Shown here in pieces: positions 1-9,250 of a stretch of DNA of 21,359 nt. The notes under the pieces are model-generated. The model had not been told where the DNA came from, ran no database searches, and saw only the letters and a program-made list of their open reading frames with translations. Origin of the DNA: Nemertoderma westbladi (Eukaryota > Xenacoelomorpha > Nemertodermatida > Nemertodermatidae); NCBI GenBank assembly GCA_032718475.1, contig JAUCBJ010000798.1, forward strand, positions 1-21,359, given 5' to 3'. Each line of letters begins with the position of its first letter. Position 1 is the first letter of the stretch. Made by a program: the position numbers and the translations under genes.

Positions 1-108
1 AAACGTCTACTGATAAAAGATTTAGAGCAGTACCAATTCCTACTTCATGAGGTAACTTCAAATCAATTTAGATTTCAAAAATGTAGTAAAAGAAACTTGA
101 TTTCCTAG
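1..108 (+). CDS. possible C-terminal coding tail entering from the left edge
   Basis: Frame 1 is open from the first base to a TAG at 106-108 and gives 35 residues, starting KRLLIKDLEQ, mixed and hydrophilic. The other two plus frames close early. It could be the last exon of a gene lying to the left. An open run of this length is not rare by chance in AT-rich DNA, and no polyadenylation signal decides the matter, so this is only a weak call. Confidence 0.2.
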   Translation, partial: KRLLIKDLEQYQFLLHEVTSNQFRFQKCSKRNLIS

Positions 109-413
109 ATTTATCTTATGATATCTATTATTGTATGTGTTAACTTTTTTTTATTATTCTGAATTATGCTATTCTGTGTTTTTTGTGTTATATTTTTCAT
201 TATTACATTTATATAAATTTACAATAACTATTGATAAAAGTGGAATCATATATGTTTGTATATAAATATCTTTGTTTTATTATGGACAAGTTATCTTCTC
301 TATATTGAGCTCATTTTCTCTTATTTAGTTTGCATCAATCAATTTTTGAAAACATTAAGGGTCTCGGACTACTACTAAACATTATTTATTTTGTATTGAT
401 GTTGTAATGTCCC

Positions 414-480
414 TTGTTTATGTGGTAACCAATGACGGCGAGCTGTAAAGTTACGGCGTCATTAGTTACCGCATAAACAA
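414..480. repeat. 27-bp hairpin inverted repeat, MITE-like
   Basis: The arms at 414-440 and 454-480 are reverse complements over 27 bp with three mismatches, around a 13-base spacer. The outer end of each arm reads ttgtttatg on its own strand. The flanks (atgtcc on the left, ggtggcat on the right) extend the symmetry loosely. The size and symmetry fit a foldback element or a short MITE, but no target duplication is clear. A smaller perfect hairpin follows: tagctatt at 541-548 against aatagcta at 556-563. The rest of 109-696 is AT-rich with nothing recognised. Confidence 0.55.
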
Positions 481-696
481 TAGGTGGCATTTATAATTAA
501 TTGCCTGCCAGTCAGATAGGCCTACTGCTTTACCTACAAGTAGCTATTCATAACCAATAGCTATAAACTAATAACATGGATCCAAACGCCACCATAAATA
601 CAGCCTAACTTTTTTATAATATAATTTATGTCATTTTTACATTTATTTATACAGCAACTAATTTAATTTGCTCATTTTCTATCACTTATAATATAT

Positions 697-704
697 ATAT
701 ACAA
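697..704. repeat. 8-bp target-site duplication, left copy
   Basis: The bases atatacaa lie directly against the left inverted repeat and recur at 4566-4573 directly after the right one. An 8-bp duplication of the form nTnnnnAn is the hAT-superfamily signature. It lies at the end of an (AT)n run, so chance agreement of part of it is possible. Confidence 0.8.
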
Positions 705-1191
705 TAGGGTGGGTCGAAAATATAAAATTTTGTATTTATCAAAGTCCTGTATGCTCAAAAGACGGACAGAAGTGTGCGAAACATTATTCCGAAAAAAAAA
801 TTTTAAATTTCCATGACCTTCCCATGCCCCAGCCATGTCAAATTTTGCCAAATTTTCAAAAAATTTGCCAAAAATCGCGATTAATATTTTTTCAATTAAA
901 TGATACTTTTCGTTTAACTTTGTAAACCAGAATGTTTTTCTGATTAATTTAACCCCACTGATTCCAAATCTGCTTTACTTTCTCCATAGCACGCCACAAT
1001 TGCAAGGCCGCTCCATGCAACAGCCATGTCAAAATTTGCCAAATTTTCACAAATTTTGCCAAAAATTGTGATTAATATATTTTCATTTAAATGATACATT
1101 TCGTTTAACTTTGTAAACCAGAATGTTTTTCTGATTAATTTAACCCCACTGATTGCAAATCTGGTTTACTTTTTGCACAGCACATCGCAAT
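705..1191. repeat. left long inverted repeat of the hAT element, with two tandem subunits
   Basis: About 487 bp matches the reverse complement of 4091-4565. After a unique outer part (705-832) come two tandem subunits of roughly 175-190 bp, about 833-1022 and 1023-1191. Each contains the shared words aaaccagaatgtttttctga and ttaaccccactgatt. The subunits differ by scattered substitutions and small gaps. Such subterminal repeats can serve as transposase binding sites in hAT elements; that role is inferred here. Confidence 0.85.
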
Positions 1192-1291
1192 TGAAAGGAC
1201 CAACCCATGCAATAACAATCAGACAAAGTATGCCACAATTTAACAGAGATCACACTTCTTTATTGTGTATAAACAGAAAGCAAAAAGAAAA

Positions 1292-1365
1292 TGTCGGGAA
1301 GCAGGACTGAACTCTTGACTTTCCTGAGCGTATCCTGGTGGTAAATGCTCTGAGCCATTGGGACA
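1292..1365 (-). repeat. tRNA-derived SINE-like head
   Basis: Read on the minus strand, the 74 bases start TGTCCCAATGGCTCAGAGC and end CCCGACA. The TGTC and GACA ends can pair as a short acceptor stem. TGGCTCAGAGC resembles the pol III A box, and GTTCAGTCC a degenerate B box with one base missing. The anticodon and T stems pair poorly, so this is not a working tRNA. T-rich sequence and an AATAAA follow on the minus strand (about 1255-1291), as in a SINE body. It lies within the hAT element, upstream of the transposase. Confidence 0.45.
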
Positions 1366-1656
1366 CATGACCAGCTGAACAAATTACATTGTATTGGCTT
1401 AGTTGTAACAAGTTGTGTATCACCTTTGTGTCCTTGAGAAGTCGTGATGGCATGCTTGGTTGCTTGGAAACAACTAACAAACAAAAATTATATTGTTATT
1501 TCCTCTGATTGTCTGTCTGGCAGTCATCCATGATTTTGACTTTATACTAAATAATAACAGTAATGTATCGAGTCTGTCTTATTATATGATGTAGGGTGTA
1601 GGCCTACAGTACAAACAAACAAATAGGAATTGCATAGAAATCAATATTGTGTGAAA

Positions 1657-3928
1657 ATGAGCCATTTAAAGCCAACAACAAGATCGGATTGGGTTTGTCC
1701 ACTTTTTGATCAACCTTGTGGAATTACAAAGACCGCTCTTCCAACTTGGGCACAGATGTTCAAGCATTTACTATATATATCTGAATGTAAAAAGGTACAA
1801 TATAACCAAAAATTACAAATCAGTCCTGTAATCAAAGAGGTTGCAATGGATATTAAAGCAGTGTGGGATACTGCTTCATTACCAACTATATCTCAACAGC
1901 AAATTGTTTCCAAGATAACAACCTTCCATAAAGAATATCGAAACATATTGAAACCATACAAGCAAAGAAAGGATAACCCTACTTATATAGAGAAACTTAG
2001 TAATTTTAAACTTAAAGCTGACAAACTATTTGATCTGTCAAGCTGCAAGTGCGACTTGGACACTCATAGATGTAGCTGCAGATTTAAGATTCCTCCTAGA
2101 GAACTTGATTTCCTTCTTGATCAAAGACAATCTAGACAGATGATGATAATGGGCATAGATAAGGCCATTACAGCTGCTAATGAAAAACGACAAAAGAGAA
2201 AAGCTCATGAAATTGACATAATGTCGTCGACACATAGCTCTGAATCTGATAATATAGCAGATATAGTAATACAATCATCGTCGTCTAGCTCCGATATACC
2301 ACACATCGATTCTGTAGATCAACCAACTGTTAATAAAAAATCAAAACAAATGCGTTTGCCTTTGCCATCTGTTGCAATGGAGTGTGATAGAATGGGAATT
2401 TCTGATCGCGGAGCAGCACAAATTATTAATGCAGCATTTAGTGATGTTGGGATTATTACTCCAGATGATGATAGATCATTAATAATTGATAAAAGCAAAT
2501 TACGAAGGGAGCGAGACAAACAGCGTTTGAACTTACGAGATGAACACTTGAGATCGAACGATTCAATTCCCTGGGTTGGTCTATATTTCGATGGGCGCAA
2601 GGATAAAAGCATCAATAGCATATTATATCATGGAAAGCGATATCCAACAACTGTAAAGGAGGAACATATAACTTTAGTTAAAGAACCCGGTTCTGAGTTT
2701 GGAGGACATGTTTCAACATTGTCTGGATGTGCTAGTGGAATAACTGATGCAATCTGTAAATATTTCAATGATAACAACATCTCTATGAGTGACATATTAG
2801 CTGTGGGTTGCGATGGTACAACTACAAACACAGGACATAAGGGTGTAGTGATTGCAATTCTTGAGAGATATCTAAAGCGACCACTACAGCATCTTGTTTG
2901 TTTACTGCACTGCAACGAACTTCCCCTGAGGCATTTATTTGTGTACCTGGATGGTACAACAATCTGGTCCAAATGCATTTTCTGGCCCAATTGGAAAATC
3001 TTTGGCAAATTGTCACCAATTACCAATTGTTCCTTTTAAAGCAATAGAATGTCCTGCACTACCAGCTATGGATGGTATTAAGCTAAGTCGAGATCAGCAA
3101 TATCTGTATGACATCTTCAAGACTGTTTCATCTGGTGTTTGGGGAGATGATATTGCTCTTCGCACCCCTGGAGCATTATGTCATTCAAGGTGGCTCACAA
3201 CAGCAAACAGGATTATTCGTTTGTACATTGCTTCGCCTCAACCAGGGGAATCATTAACAACTCTTGCTAACTTTGTTGTTAAAGTATATGCTCCTAGCTG
3301 GTTTCGCATAAAGTCTAGACCATTCGCCAGTGAAGGGCCAATCCATTTATGGAACATTGCAAAGGATTCCGAATACTTAGACAGTGAGCTTCGAAGCATA
3401 GTAGGCAAAGTTATACAAACAAATGGTTTTTTTGCCCACCCAGAAAACTTGCTGCTGGCTATGATCTCGGATTCTCGTCCACATATACAGAAGTTGGCTT
3501 GGAGGAGGATACGTAATGCACGCTCCCAGCGTAGACCAAGGGGAGTCCGTGATTTTATTATTCCACAAATTAACCTTCATGCCCGAGACTATACAGATCT
3601 CATTGATTGGTCGAAGTTGCCCCAAAGTCTTGAACCTCCTCTAACAATGACGTTGTCTGACATTGAGGTTAATCACTATTCATACGAACCACAACGTATT
3701 GGGTATCTCGCTGGAGAAAGAATGCCATGCCACACTCAAGGAGTTGAACGCCTCGTAAAAGCAGTTACTGGCGCATCATCATCTGTTAGCGGTGAGAATC
3801 GTAGGGATGGTTACATACGGGCTGGTATTCGATCCCGCTCCCTGTTTCCATCTTTTGAAAACAAAGCACAGTTCAATTTCAACAGATATTTCCAACTAAC
3901 ATTACACCTAATAAGTTCTGTTTGTTAA
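1657..3928 (+). pseudogene. hAT-like transposase, split by one frameshift
   Basis: The first ATG in good context (A at -3) is at 1657; the frame opens slightly earlier, but only with a TTG. Frame 1 runs to 3039 and frame 2 from inside it (2939) to 3928, so a +1 shift lies near 2955-2965. Together they make about 750 residues. Visible in order: a cysteine cluster (CKCDLDTHRCSC, about residue 130), a serine-rich linker, the first acidic residue in GLYFDGRKD (about 312), the second in GCDGT (about 386), a C..H stretch CLLHCNELPLRHL, RWLTTANR of the insertion domain, and a C-terminal GVERLVKAVTGASSSVSG segment with the likely catalytic Glu. This order is the RNase H-like DDE layout of hAT. I recognise the protein as one of a family found in many invertebrate genomes and usually left uncharacterised. 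A single lesion suggests recent loss of function. Confidence 0.82.
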
Positions 3929-4090
3929 ATTATTTCTTAACAGTTGTTACATTGTCATGTTATTAGTTACTCAAGCTAAATTAATCATTCAATTAGTTCT
4001 AGAACTTTGTTTTGTTACTAAATAAATCATCAATCTTGCACCCAATTTAAATCAGTGCTTTAAATTAATCAGAAAATTATTGTGAAAAAA

Positions 4091-4565
4091 TTGTGGCGTG
4101 CTATGGAGAAAGTAAAGCAGATTTGGAATCAGTGGGGTTAAATTAATTAGAAAAACATTCTGGTTTACAAAGTTAAACTAAATGTATCATTTAAATGAAA
4201 ATATATTAATCGCAATTTTTGGCAAAAGTTGGAAAATTTTGACATGGCTGTTGCAAGGAGCGGCCTTGAAATTGTGGCGTGCTATGGAGAAAGTAAAGCA
4301 GATTTGGAATCAGTGGGGTTAAATTAATCAGAAAAACATTCTGGTTTACAAAGTTAAACGAAATGTACCATTTAAATGAAAATATGTTAATAGCGATTTT
4401 TGGCAAAATTTTCGAAAATTTGGCAAAATTTGACATGGCTGGGGCATGGGAAGGTCATGGAAATTTTAATTTTTTTTTCGGAATAATGTTTCGCACACTT
4501 CTGTCCGTCTTTTGCGCATACAGGACTTTGATAAATACAAAATTTTATATTTTCGACCCACCCTA
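4091..4565. repeat. right long inverted repeat of the hAT element, with two tandem subunits
   Basis: This is the reverse complement of 705-1191. The tandem subunits are about 4091-4268 and 4269-4437, each starting near ttgtggcgtgctatggagaa. The unique outer part is 4438-4565. A partial third subunit may lie at about 4060-4085 (ttaaattaatcagaaaa). Confidence 0.85.
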
Positions 4566-4573
4566 ATATACAA
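4566..4573. repeat. 8-bp target-site duplication, right copy
   Basis: The bases atatacaa follow the last base of the right inverted repeat and match 697-704 exactly. This marks the outer border of the hAT insertion. Confidence 0.8.
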
Positions 4574-4668
4574 TCAGTACGTAATATTTTTGGATTAAAA
4601 CAATTTTAATAATAATAATTATAATAATACTACTACTAGGATTGGCATGCTGCATTGCAGCTGCATTT

Positions 4669-5996
4669 TTAAGAATGCTGTGCTGGCTTGTCGACAAAAT
4701 TGCGCCACCACAACTCCCTATCACCCATGACATTTGCTAGATCATCCGCAGCATCAAGGCCAGTGTCCTTTAAGATGCGTCTCAAGAAAGTCATGGGCTG
4801 TCCACCATGCGTATTCACTCCATGAGGCTGCCAAAGTACAAGATTATGCACTGGCTGGTCCTCATGGTGAAAGCAATGTCCTGCAAAGTGGAGGCGATTT
4901 TGTTGTAGTGTCAAGCTTGGGGGAACCAATGAGACACCTCCAATGTTATATAGTGTCTGGTTGGAGATGTGTGCATTGTACTTGACACAATGAACCCGGC
5001 GTAGCATTCTTGTGAAAGTGCCATCCAGAGATTTGGTGTCCGGATCCATGATCCCAGGTAACAGAAGTCGTCCACATGCTCAATTGCTCAAGCGTACCAT
5101 CCTTTGAGCTTATGCTCATCCGATCAGAGACTTGCTGAGGACTTTCAAAGTTAACTGTCAAAATTTTGGTCTTTCTGGAGTTAATAAAATTAATAAAAAG
5201 ACCAACACTAAATAAAAGCAGCATGTTCTAATGAGCTGAGGAGCCATTGGGCTCCCTTTAGTGATTCTGAGAGTACTCCTAAGTCATCAGCAATGTCTAG
5301 ATCAATTAGGTACTTGGCAGGTTTTCCTCGACTTCTGGAGCCAGTAGGTGGAGTTATCATCACCCCATCATCATTATGATGATCTATGGACATGCGTAGA
5401 ACATAGTCAAACACAATTATGAACAAGAATGGTGCAAGTGTGTCTCCCGGGAGGACGTCCCATAACACTTCAAATGGTTCTGTGTCACCGTCAACAGTAG
5501 ACACAAATGTTGTCGAACCATCGTATACTGATCTGATTGCTGCAATAATTTCATCAGGAATCCCATATAATGAAAGTATGCTGAACATACGTGAGCAAGA
5601 GACTGAATCAAAGTCCTTGAAGAATATCTTCAACAAAGATAACAGCCAGATGCCTGTCTTTCTTTTTTGATAACTCTTCAATTATCCTTCTAAGTGCCAA
5701 AATGGGCTCCCATTCTGATTTCCACGGAGCAGTCTCTCAATGGGATCTCTGATGCGATTTAATAGAATTCTATTGTATAGCTTTGCAGCAATCGAGATCA
5801 ATGAGATTCACCGAAAAGAACCATAGAGTGTTAGGTTGCCCTTCTTGGGAACTGGCACCAACTTATTTGTTTTCATTTCTTGTGGGACTTTTGTTGTTTG
5901 TGTACATGTCTACTATGTTGGGATAGATGAGCTTTAAACACTCAGGTATTTTAAAGACCTCAGGGGGAACACCATCTACTCCACTGGCACGATTGG
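4669..5996 (-). pseudogene. LINE A copy 1, reverse transcriptase and C-terminal part, broken
   Basis: Minus-strand frames carry the RT core in order: ASGVDGVPPEVFK (about 5990), FKDFDSVS for motif A, LPGDTLAPFLF for motif B (5430-5470), LDIADDLGVL for motif C (about 5290), INSRKTKILTVNF (about 5160), and the C-terminal piece MLRRVHCVKYNAHISNQ to AQHS with a stop at 4669. The reading frame changes several times: near 5224, at the 175-bp deletion at 5041, and between 5681 and 5863. The catalytic box reads IADD where copy 2 has FADD, and motif B has LPGD where copy 2 has LQGD. The family copies its own RNA by target-primed reverse transcription; this copy cannot. Confidence 0.88.
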
Positions 5997-7040
5997 CAGC
6001 AATTTCCTTACCGTCCCGCAGACCAGATCGCGGGAACCGGACATGGTAAGTTCGACTGGAAGCCAGGAGAACGTTATTAGGAGTATAGGAGGACACATGG
6101 CCCAGATTACTCGGAACCTCGGAGAAGGTTTTCGCATTTTACGCGAGTTAACCGCCCCGATGTCGAGATACGAGTTCTACACCTTACAAGTAAGGATAGA
6201 AAGTAGGGTACATGCCTCCGTAGATAAACTTAAAGGTTTACACGAACTTGCAGAGTTGCGTGGCGACAACTTTACTCAGGTAAAGATAATAGATAAGTTG
6301 GTAAGTGCGAGAGAAAGCCTTATCCAGTTTAAGTCGGTGATAAGATTGGCTCAACAGGAGCAGTTCGACCAACTGCTAGGTGAGTCAGTTTCGGACGCGT
6401 TGTTACAACCCGAAGAGGAAGAAAAACTCTACTGCCTGGACGGGAGGTTAGAGACGCTCACCAATTTTCTTCATAGATGCGGCGTAACGATCGAAGAACC
6501 GGAAGTCGAACCGCGAGGGACGACGGAAGTTCTCACTACGGAAGGCTCGCGAGCCTACCAGCATCCACCTCTGGATAGATCGTTCGTTAGCATGCGGAGC
6601 GACGTTGGCGACGTTAGTAGGACAGCGTCTGTAATTACTCGACAACAACAGGAGGTTGCACGCCGACAACAAGTCGTCGAGGAAGAAGCGCAACAGAGGA
6701 TGGCACAGATCGCCATCGAGGGAGAGAAACAACATAGAGAGGATGAGACGAGAATTGCGCAACTCAAGGCGCAAGCCGAATTAGAATCCTCAGAGATGAG
6801 GAGACTAGAAGAAGACTTAGAGCAAGAAGCAGCCGCAGCGGCGGCAGCCGACGAATTAGCACCAAGTTGGAGGCGCGACAAATAGCCACTCGTTTAGCTA
6901 TACAGGAAGCGGAGTTAGCGGCACAACAACAAGTAGCGGATCGATGCGAAAGGGAGATGCAATTACAGTTCGAGTTGAATCGTAGATCTCGCGAGGCAGC
7001 GAACGCGCCTCGCGAGCTTTTACTTCACTAACTTACTTTT
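5997..7040 (+). mobile_element. foreign 1.04-kb GC-rich block inside LINE A copy 1
   Basis: LINE A homology stops after gattgg at 5996 and resumes with acacttttacttct at 7041. The block between is plainly GC- and CpG-richer than its surroundings and encodes a coiled-coil protein on the plus strand. Compared with copy 2, 78 bp of LINE (equivalent to 13620-13697) is missing here, so this is a replacement and not a clean insertion with a target duplication. Short A/T-rich similarity (repeats of a tttacttc word) at the right junction may have helped the join. No terminal repeats were found. Confidence 0.7.
6043..7031 (+). pseudogene. gag-like coiled-coil protein, fragment with one frameshift
   Basis: From the ATG at 6043 the frame gives 280 residues to a TAG at 6883-6885; the frame is also open upstream to 5997, so the true start may be lost. 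From about 6860 a second frame continues the same charged, glutamine-rich composition (TKLEARQIATRL, AELAAQQQVADRCERE) to a TAA at 7029-7031, so a single frameshift probably lies near 6860-6880. Residues 1-130 look helical and globular; residues 185-330 are a Q/E/R/A-rich coiled coil with a poly-Ala stretch. No zinc knuckle, protease or RT is present. The length, the helices and the position inside a transposon suggest the N-terminal part of an LTR-retrotransposon gag, perhaps BEL/Pao, but I recognise no diagnostic motif. GTAAGT follows the ATG directly, which may be chance. Confidence 0.4.
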
Positions 7041-7661
7041 ACACTTTTACTTCTCTAAAGTTATCAGGCAATACCCTGTCATTATTGAGGAGCTTTTCAA
7101 AGTGGGCCTTCCAACCATTGAGGCGAACAGCTCGTGATTCAGCCTTAACCTTGGTTGTTGGTTGGCTTTTCTGCCCAGTAAGCAAGTTGATCGATTTCCA
7201 TGCCTGTGATGATTGCCTGCTGTCGTCAGCATCATTGATGGCATCAACCTGTTGGTTTATTAGCTCCTGTAGATTAACAGAGTACTGCCTGTTCAGGGAC
7301 CTAGATGCAGCCTTAAATGCATTCTTGGCCGCTGTAGTCTGTTTGAGTCCGGACTCTTTCTGCGCCTTGTAGAGGTCATTTCGGCACTTCTGAATTTTGT
7401 TGTCAGTCCAGGTAATACAGGAACTGTTTCTGCAGCTGCTAACTTAACTGCTTCTGTGAAGGCAGTATAGCCCTCACAGTGATCTGCCGCCTCAGAGGCA
7501 AGAACCTCATACCTGTTGCTCGCTGGAGTGTGAAGCTGGATTTCACACTTGCAACAGAGAGGACCAGTCATGCCGCGGCAAGGCAGATTTTGTTGTTCTG
7601 CTAGCACGCAGACTAAGTCTTACACCTTGCCCACAATAAGGTGGTGATCACTGGAGAAGGC
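7041..7661 (-). pseudogene. LINE A copy 1, linker between endonuclease and RT domains
   Basis: On the minus strand this encodes the region between the APE endonuclease and the RT, with pieces such as NRYEVLASEAADHCEGYTAF (about 7520), RSLNRQYSVNLQELINQQVD (about 7280) and LNGWKAHFEKLLNNDRVLPD (about 7090). It matches copy 2 at 13118-13619 and keeps about 126 bp that copy 2 has lost. It is out of frame in places. Confidence 0.8.
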
Positions 7662-7663
7662 AT

Positions 7664-7714
7664 AATAATAATAATAATGTTTGGTTGGACATGTGTGCAT
7701 TGTACTTGACACAG
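7664..7714 (-). repeat. (AAT)n run and a tiny LINE A 3' scrap
   Basis: A short AAT trinucleotide run (about 7664-7678) is followed by about 37 bp (gtttggttggacatgtgtgc and on) that matches the LINE A 3' region at about 4958-4992 on the same strand. It is a remnant of another insertion or a rearranged piece of copy 1. Positions 7715-8237 hold nothing I recognise. Confidence 0.6.
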
Positions 7715-8237
7715 GGTTAATTATACTTATGAGTTAAAGATGCTCATGGCTTAAGAATACCCGTTGGATATTTATTCCAACCCTTGTAGCAAACCTACTT
7801 CCAATTTTATGCAACTTTGCCACAGCTGTAATATGATGCATTTAATGTAGAAACACACACATAGATAAAGTGCATACTGTAGGGAATGTACTACATGTTC
7901 TGTCACCTATGACAAACTATTGCATTGCAAGGGTGGTTTTACGAGCTCCTTTCTACCATGGCTAATAGAACTCATCACTGTAGGAGTAGGCAATATCCTG
8001 CAACATATCAAATGAGTGTATGCATTATTATTAGCTATTCTGTTCTGTATTCTACTAGAACGGTATAATAAAAAGCATTTGTAATTTATTAGATAAGGTA
8101 ATAAAATTATGATTCAATGATTAATGATATTTCATATATTGAATTAAAGATACACATTCCGAACTCCCGAGAAGCATTAACAGTTGAAAAGATAAACATA
8201 ATCAATATGGACTAAAAGTCAGCAAAGCCTCTCACTA

Positions 8238-9250
8238 ATAAAGGAGACGTCAGTGTAACAACAAACTATCCTGGGATCATTTTCCTTACAGTAGCTGCCA
8301 AAATATACATACAACAATATGGTTTATTATAGAATTAGGCATCACAGAGAAATTGCTGCATAAGAGTGAAAATGTATTTCGACAAAATATATCAACAATA
8401 GCTCAGATACCAGCCTTACGCCCCATAACAATTCAAATGGTTCTGTGTCACAGTCAACAGTAGACACAAATGTTGTCGAACCATCGTATACTGATCTGAT
8501 TGCTGCAATAATTTCATCAGGAATCCCTTATAATGAAAGTATGACTGCCTGCCATATATGGACTGCCATAACTGGTGAAGATCTTGGGATTGGGTTAACA
8601 CTACAAGAACATAAAAGCATCAGATATCCGGCTTATACAGTCACAGACAACGACTTTGTAAATGACAGCACCTTGTTTTCTAATATGCTGGCTGATTCAC
8701 AACTTCTACTGTACAAATTGGAATGTGCTGCTAAGGCGGTTGCATTGCAAATAAACGAGGTTGCATTCCAGATAAATGCCACTATCAACGAATTCATTAC
8801 TTGTAATGTTAATTAATAATGGAAGCCTGACTACCATCAATAATAATTAACTAAAACACATTGACGACATACAGTAAAAAACCTTGGTTCATGGATAGAG
8901 AGCAGCATAAAATACATAGAAGTAAAGAAAGCAAAGTCATGTGTGTGAAGCTTATAAAAATTGGATACTATGTGGAAATCAGACCTCTCCCTCTCTCGCC
9001 ACCTGAAGGACAAGAGATATTTCGAGCCACATTGGAAATAAATTGTACATTTAAACGGTGGTGAGAACTGGACAGTGTGGACACTGGCGAATTGCAAGGC
9101 CCTAAGTGCAGCCATAAAAATCAGCAGGAGACAACACATGACAAACGCCGAGCTTTGTGATAAATTCCAAATGTATTATTGGACTACAATTCAGTGAGCA
9201 CTACCGCTGGAGAAGTAAAGACGAGGTCATACCAGGTCGTCACAGTGTAC
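8238..9250 (+). pseudogene. LINE B, decayed non-LTR reverse transcriptase of a second family
   Basis: Plus-strand pieces in changing frames follow the RT order: KGDVSVTTNYPGIIFLTVAA (about 8245-8305), then ITEKLLHKSENVFRQNISTI (about 8340-8400) matching the usual NGFR..RST block, then EDLGIGLTL and TDNDFVNDSTLFSNML at the catalytic box (about 8578-8690), then LLLYKLECAAKAVALQIN, LGSWIESSIKYIEVKKAKSC (8883-8945), MWKSDLSLS, GGENWTVWTL (about 9055-9090) and WRSKDEVIPG (about 9208). The FADD box has decayed to FVND. Stops and shifts are many, so this is much older than the LINE A copies. The ~120 residues expected between 8430 and 8545 are missing and a LINE A fragment stands there instead. Confidence 0.7.
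8431..8541 (-). mobile_element. LINE A fragment, 111 bp, inside LINE B
   Basis: This segment matches LINE A copy 1 at about 5470-5581 with only a few differences, in the same (minus) orientation as copy 1. It encodes the RT region around SLYGIPDEIIAAIRSVYDGS. It is far better preserved than the LINE B sequence on both sides, so it arrived later. It has no full ends and no obvious target duplication. Confidence 0.8.

Larger units (their letters stand above)
705..4565 (+). mobile_element. complete hAT-like DNA transposon, about 3.86 kb
   Basis: The element is bounded by inverted repeats that start tagggtgggtcg at 705 and end with the exact reverse complement at 4565, and by the 8-bp duplication atatacaa on both sides. 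The TAGGG end and the 8-bp duplication fit the hAT superfamily. Inside is one transposase gene on the plus strand (1657-3928) carrying a frameshift. The inverted repeats are very long for hAT, where a few tens of bases are usual, and hold internal tandem copies. The ends and the target duplication remain easy to align, so the insertion looks fairly young. The present copy probably cannot make its own transposase but might be mobilised by an intact relative. Confidence 0.88.
4628..7661 (-). mobile_element. LINE A copy 1, non-LTR retrotransposon, truncated and interrupted
   Basis: Read on the minus strand, the element runs from 7661 (just before the codons for the SDHH motif that ends an APE endonuclease) to a 3' end near 4628 followed by a TA-rich trinucleotide tail (about 4606-4636). 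It matches LINE A copy 2 (13047-17345) at high identity except for three differences. Positions 5997-7040 are foreign sequence replacing about 78 bp. About 175 bp present in copy 2 (16789-16963) is missing at 5041, with a 3-bp gga overlap at the break. About 126 bp (near 7389-7514) is present here but missing in copy 2. The 5' end is truncated, as is usual for LINE copies. It lies 62 bp from the hAT border. Confidence 0.88.

Noticed and set aside
1250-1484. Two overlapping minus-strand frames of about 75 codons
   Set aside because: They read through the SINE-like tRNA segment and its T-rich tail; the SRVQSC-type peptide is what a tRNA B box gives when translated.
2038-3026. Minus-strand frames opposite the transposase
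   Set aside because: They are antisense shadows of the hAT transposase and carry no motif of their own.
5997-7040. A host gene nested within LINE A
   Set aside because: The frame is open to the junction with no promoter, carries a frameshift, and lies wholly between two LINE breaks; a retroelement or filler fragment is simpler.
8445-8816. A 123-codon plus frame taken as one protein
   Set aside because: It joins antisense of a LINE A fragment (8445-8541) to LINE B RT sequence (8545 on); it is a chimera and not a gene.
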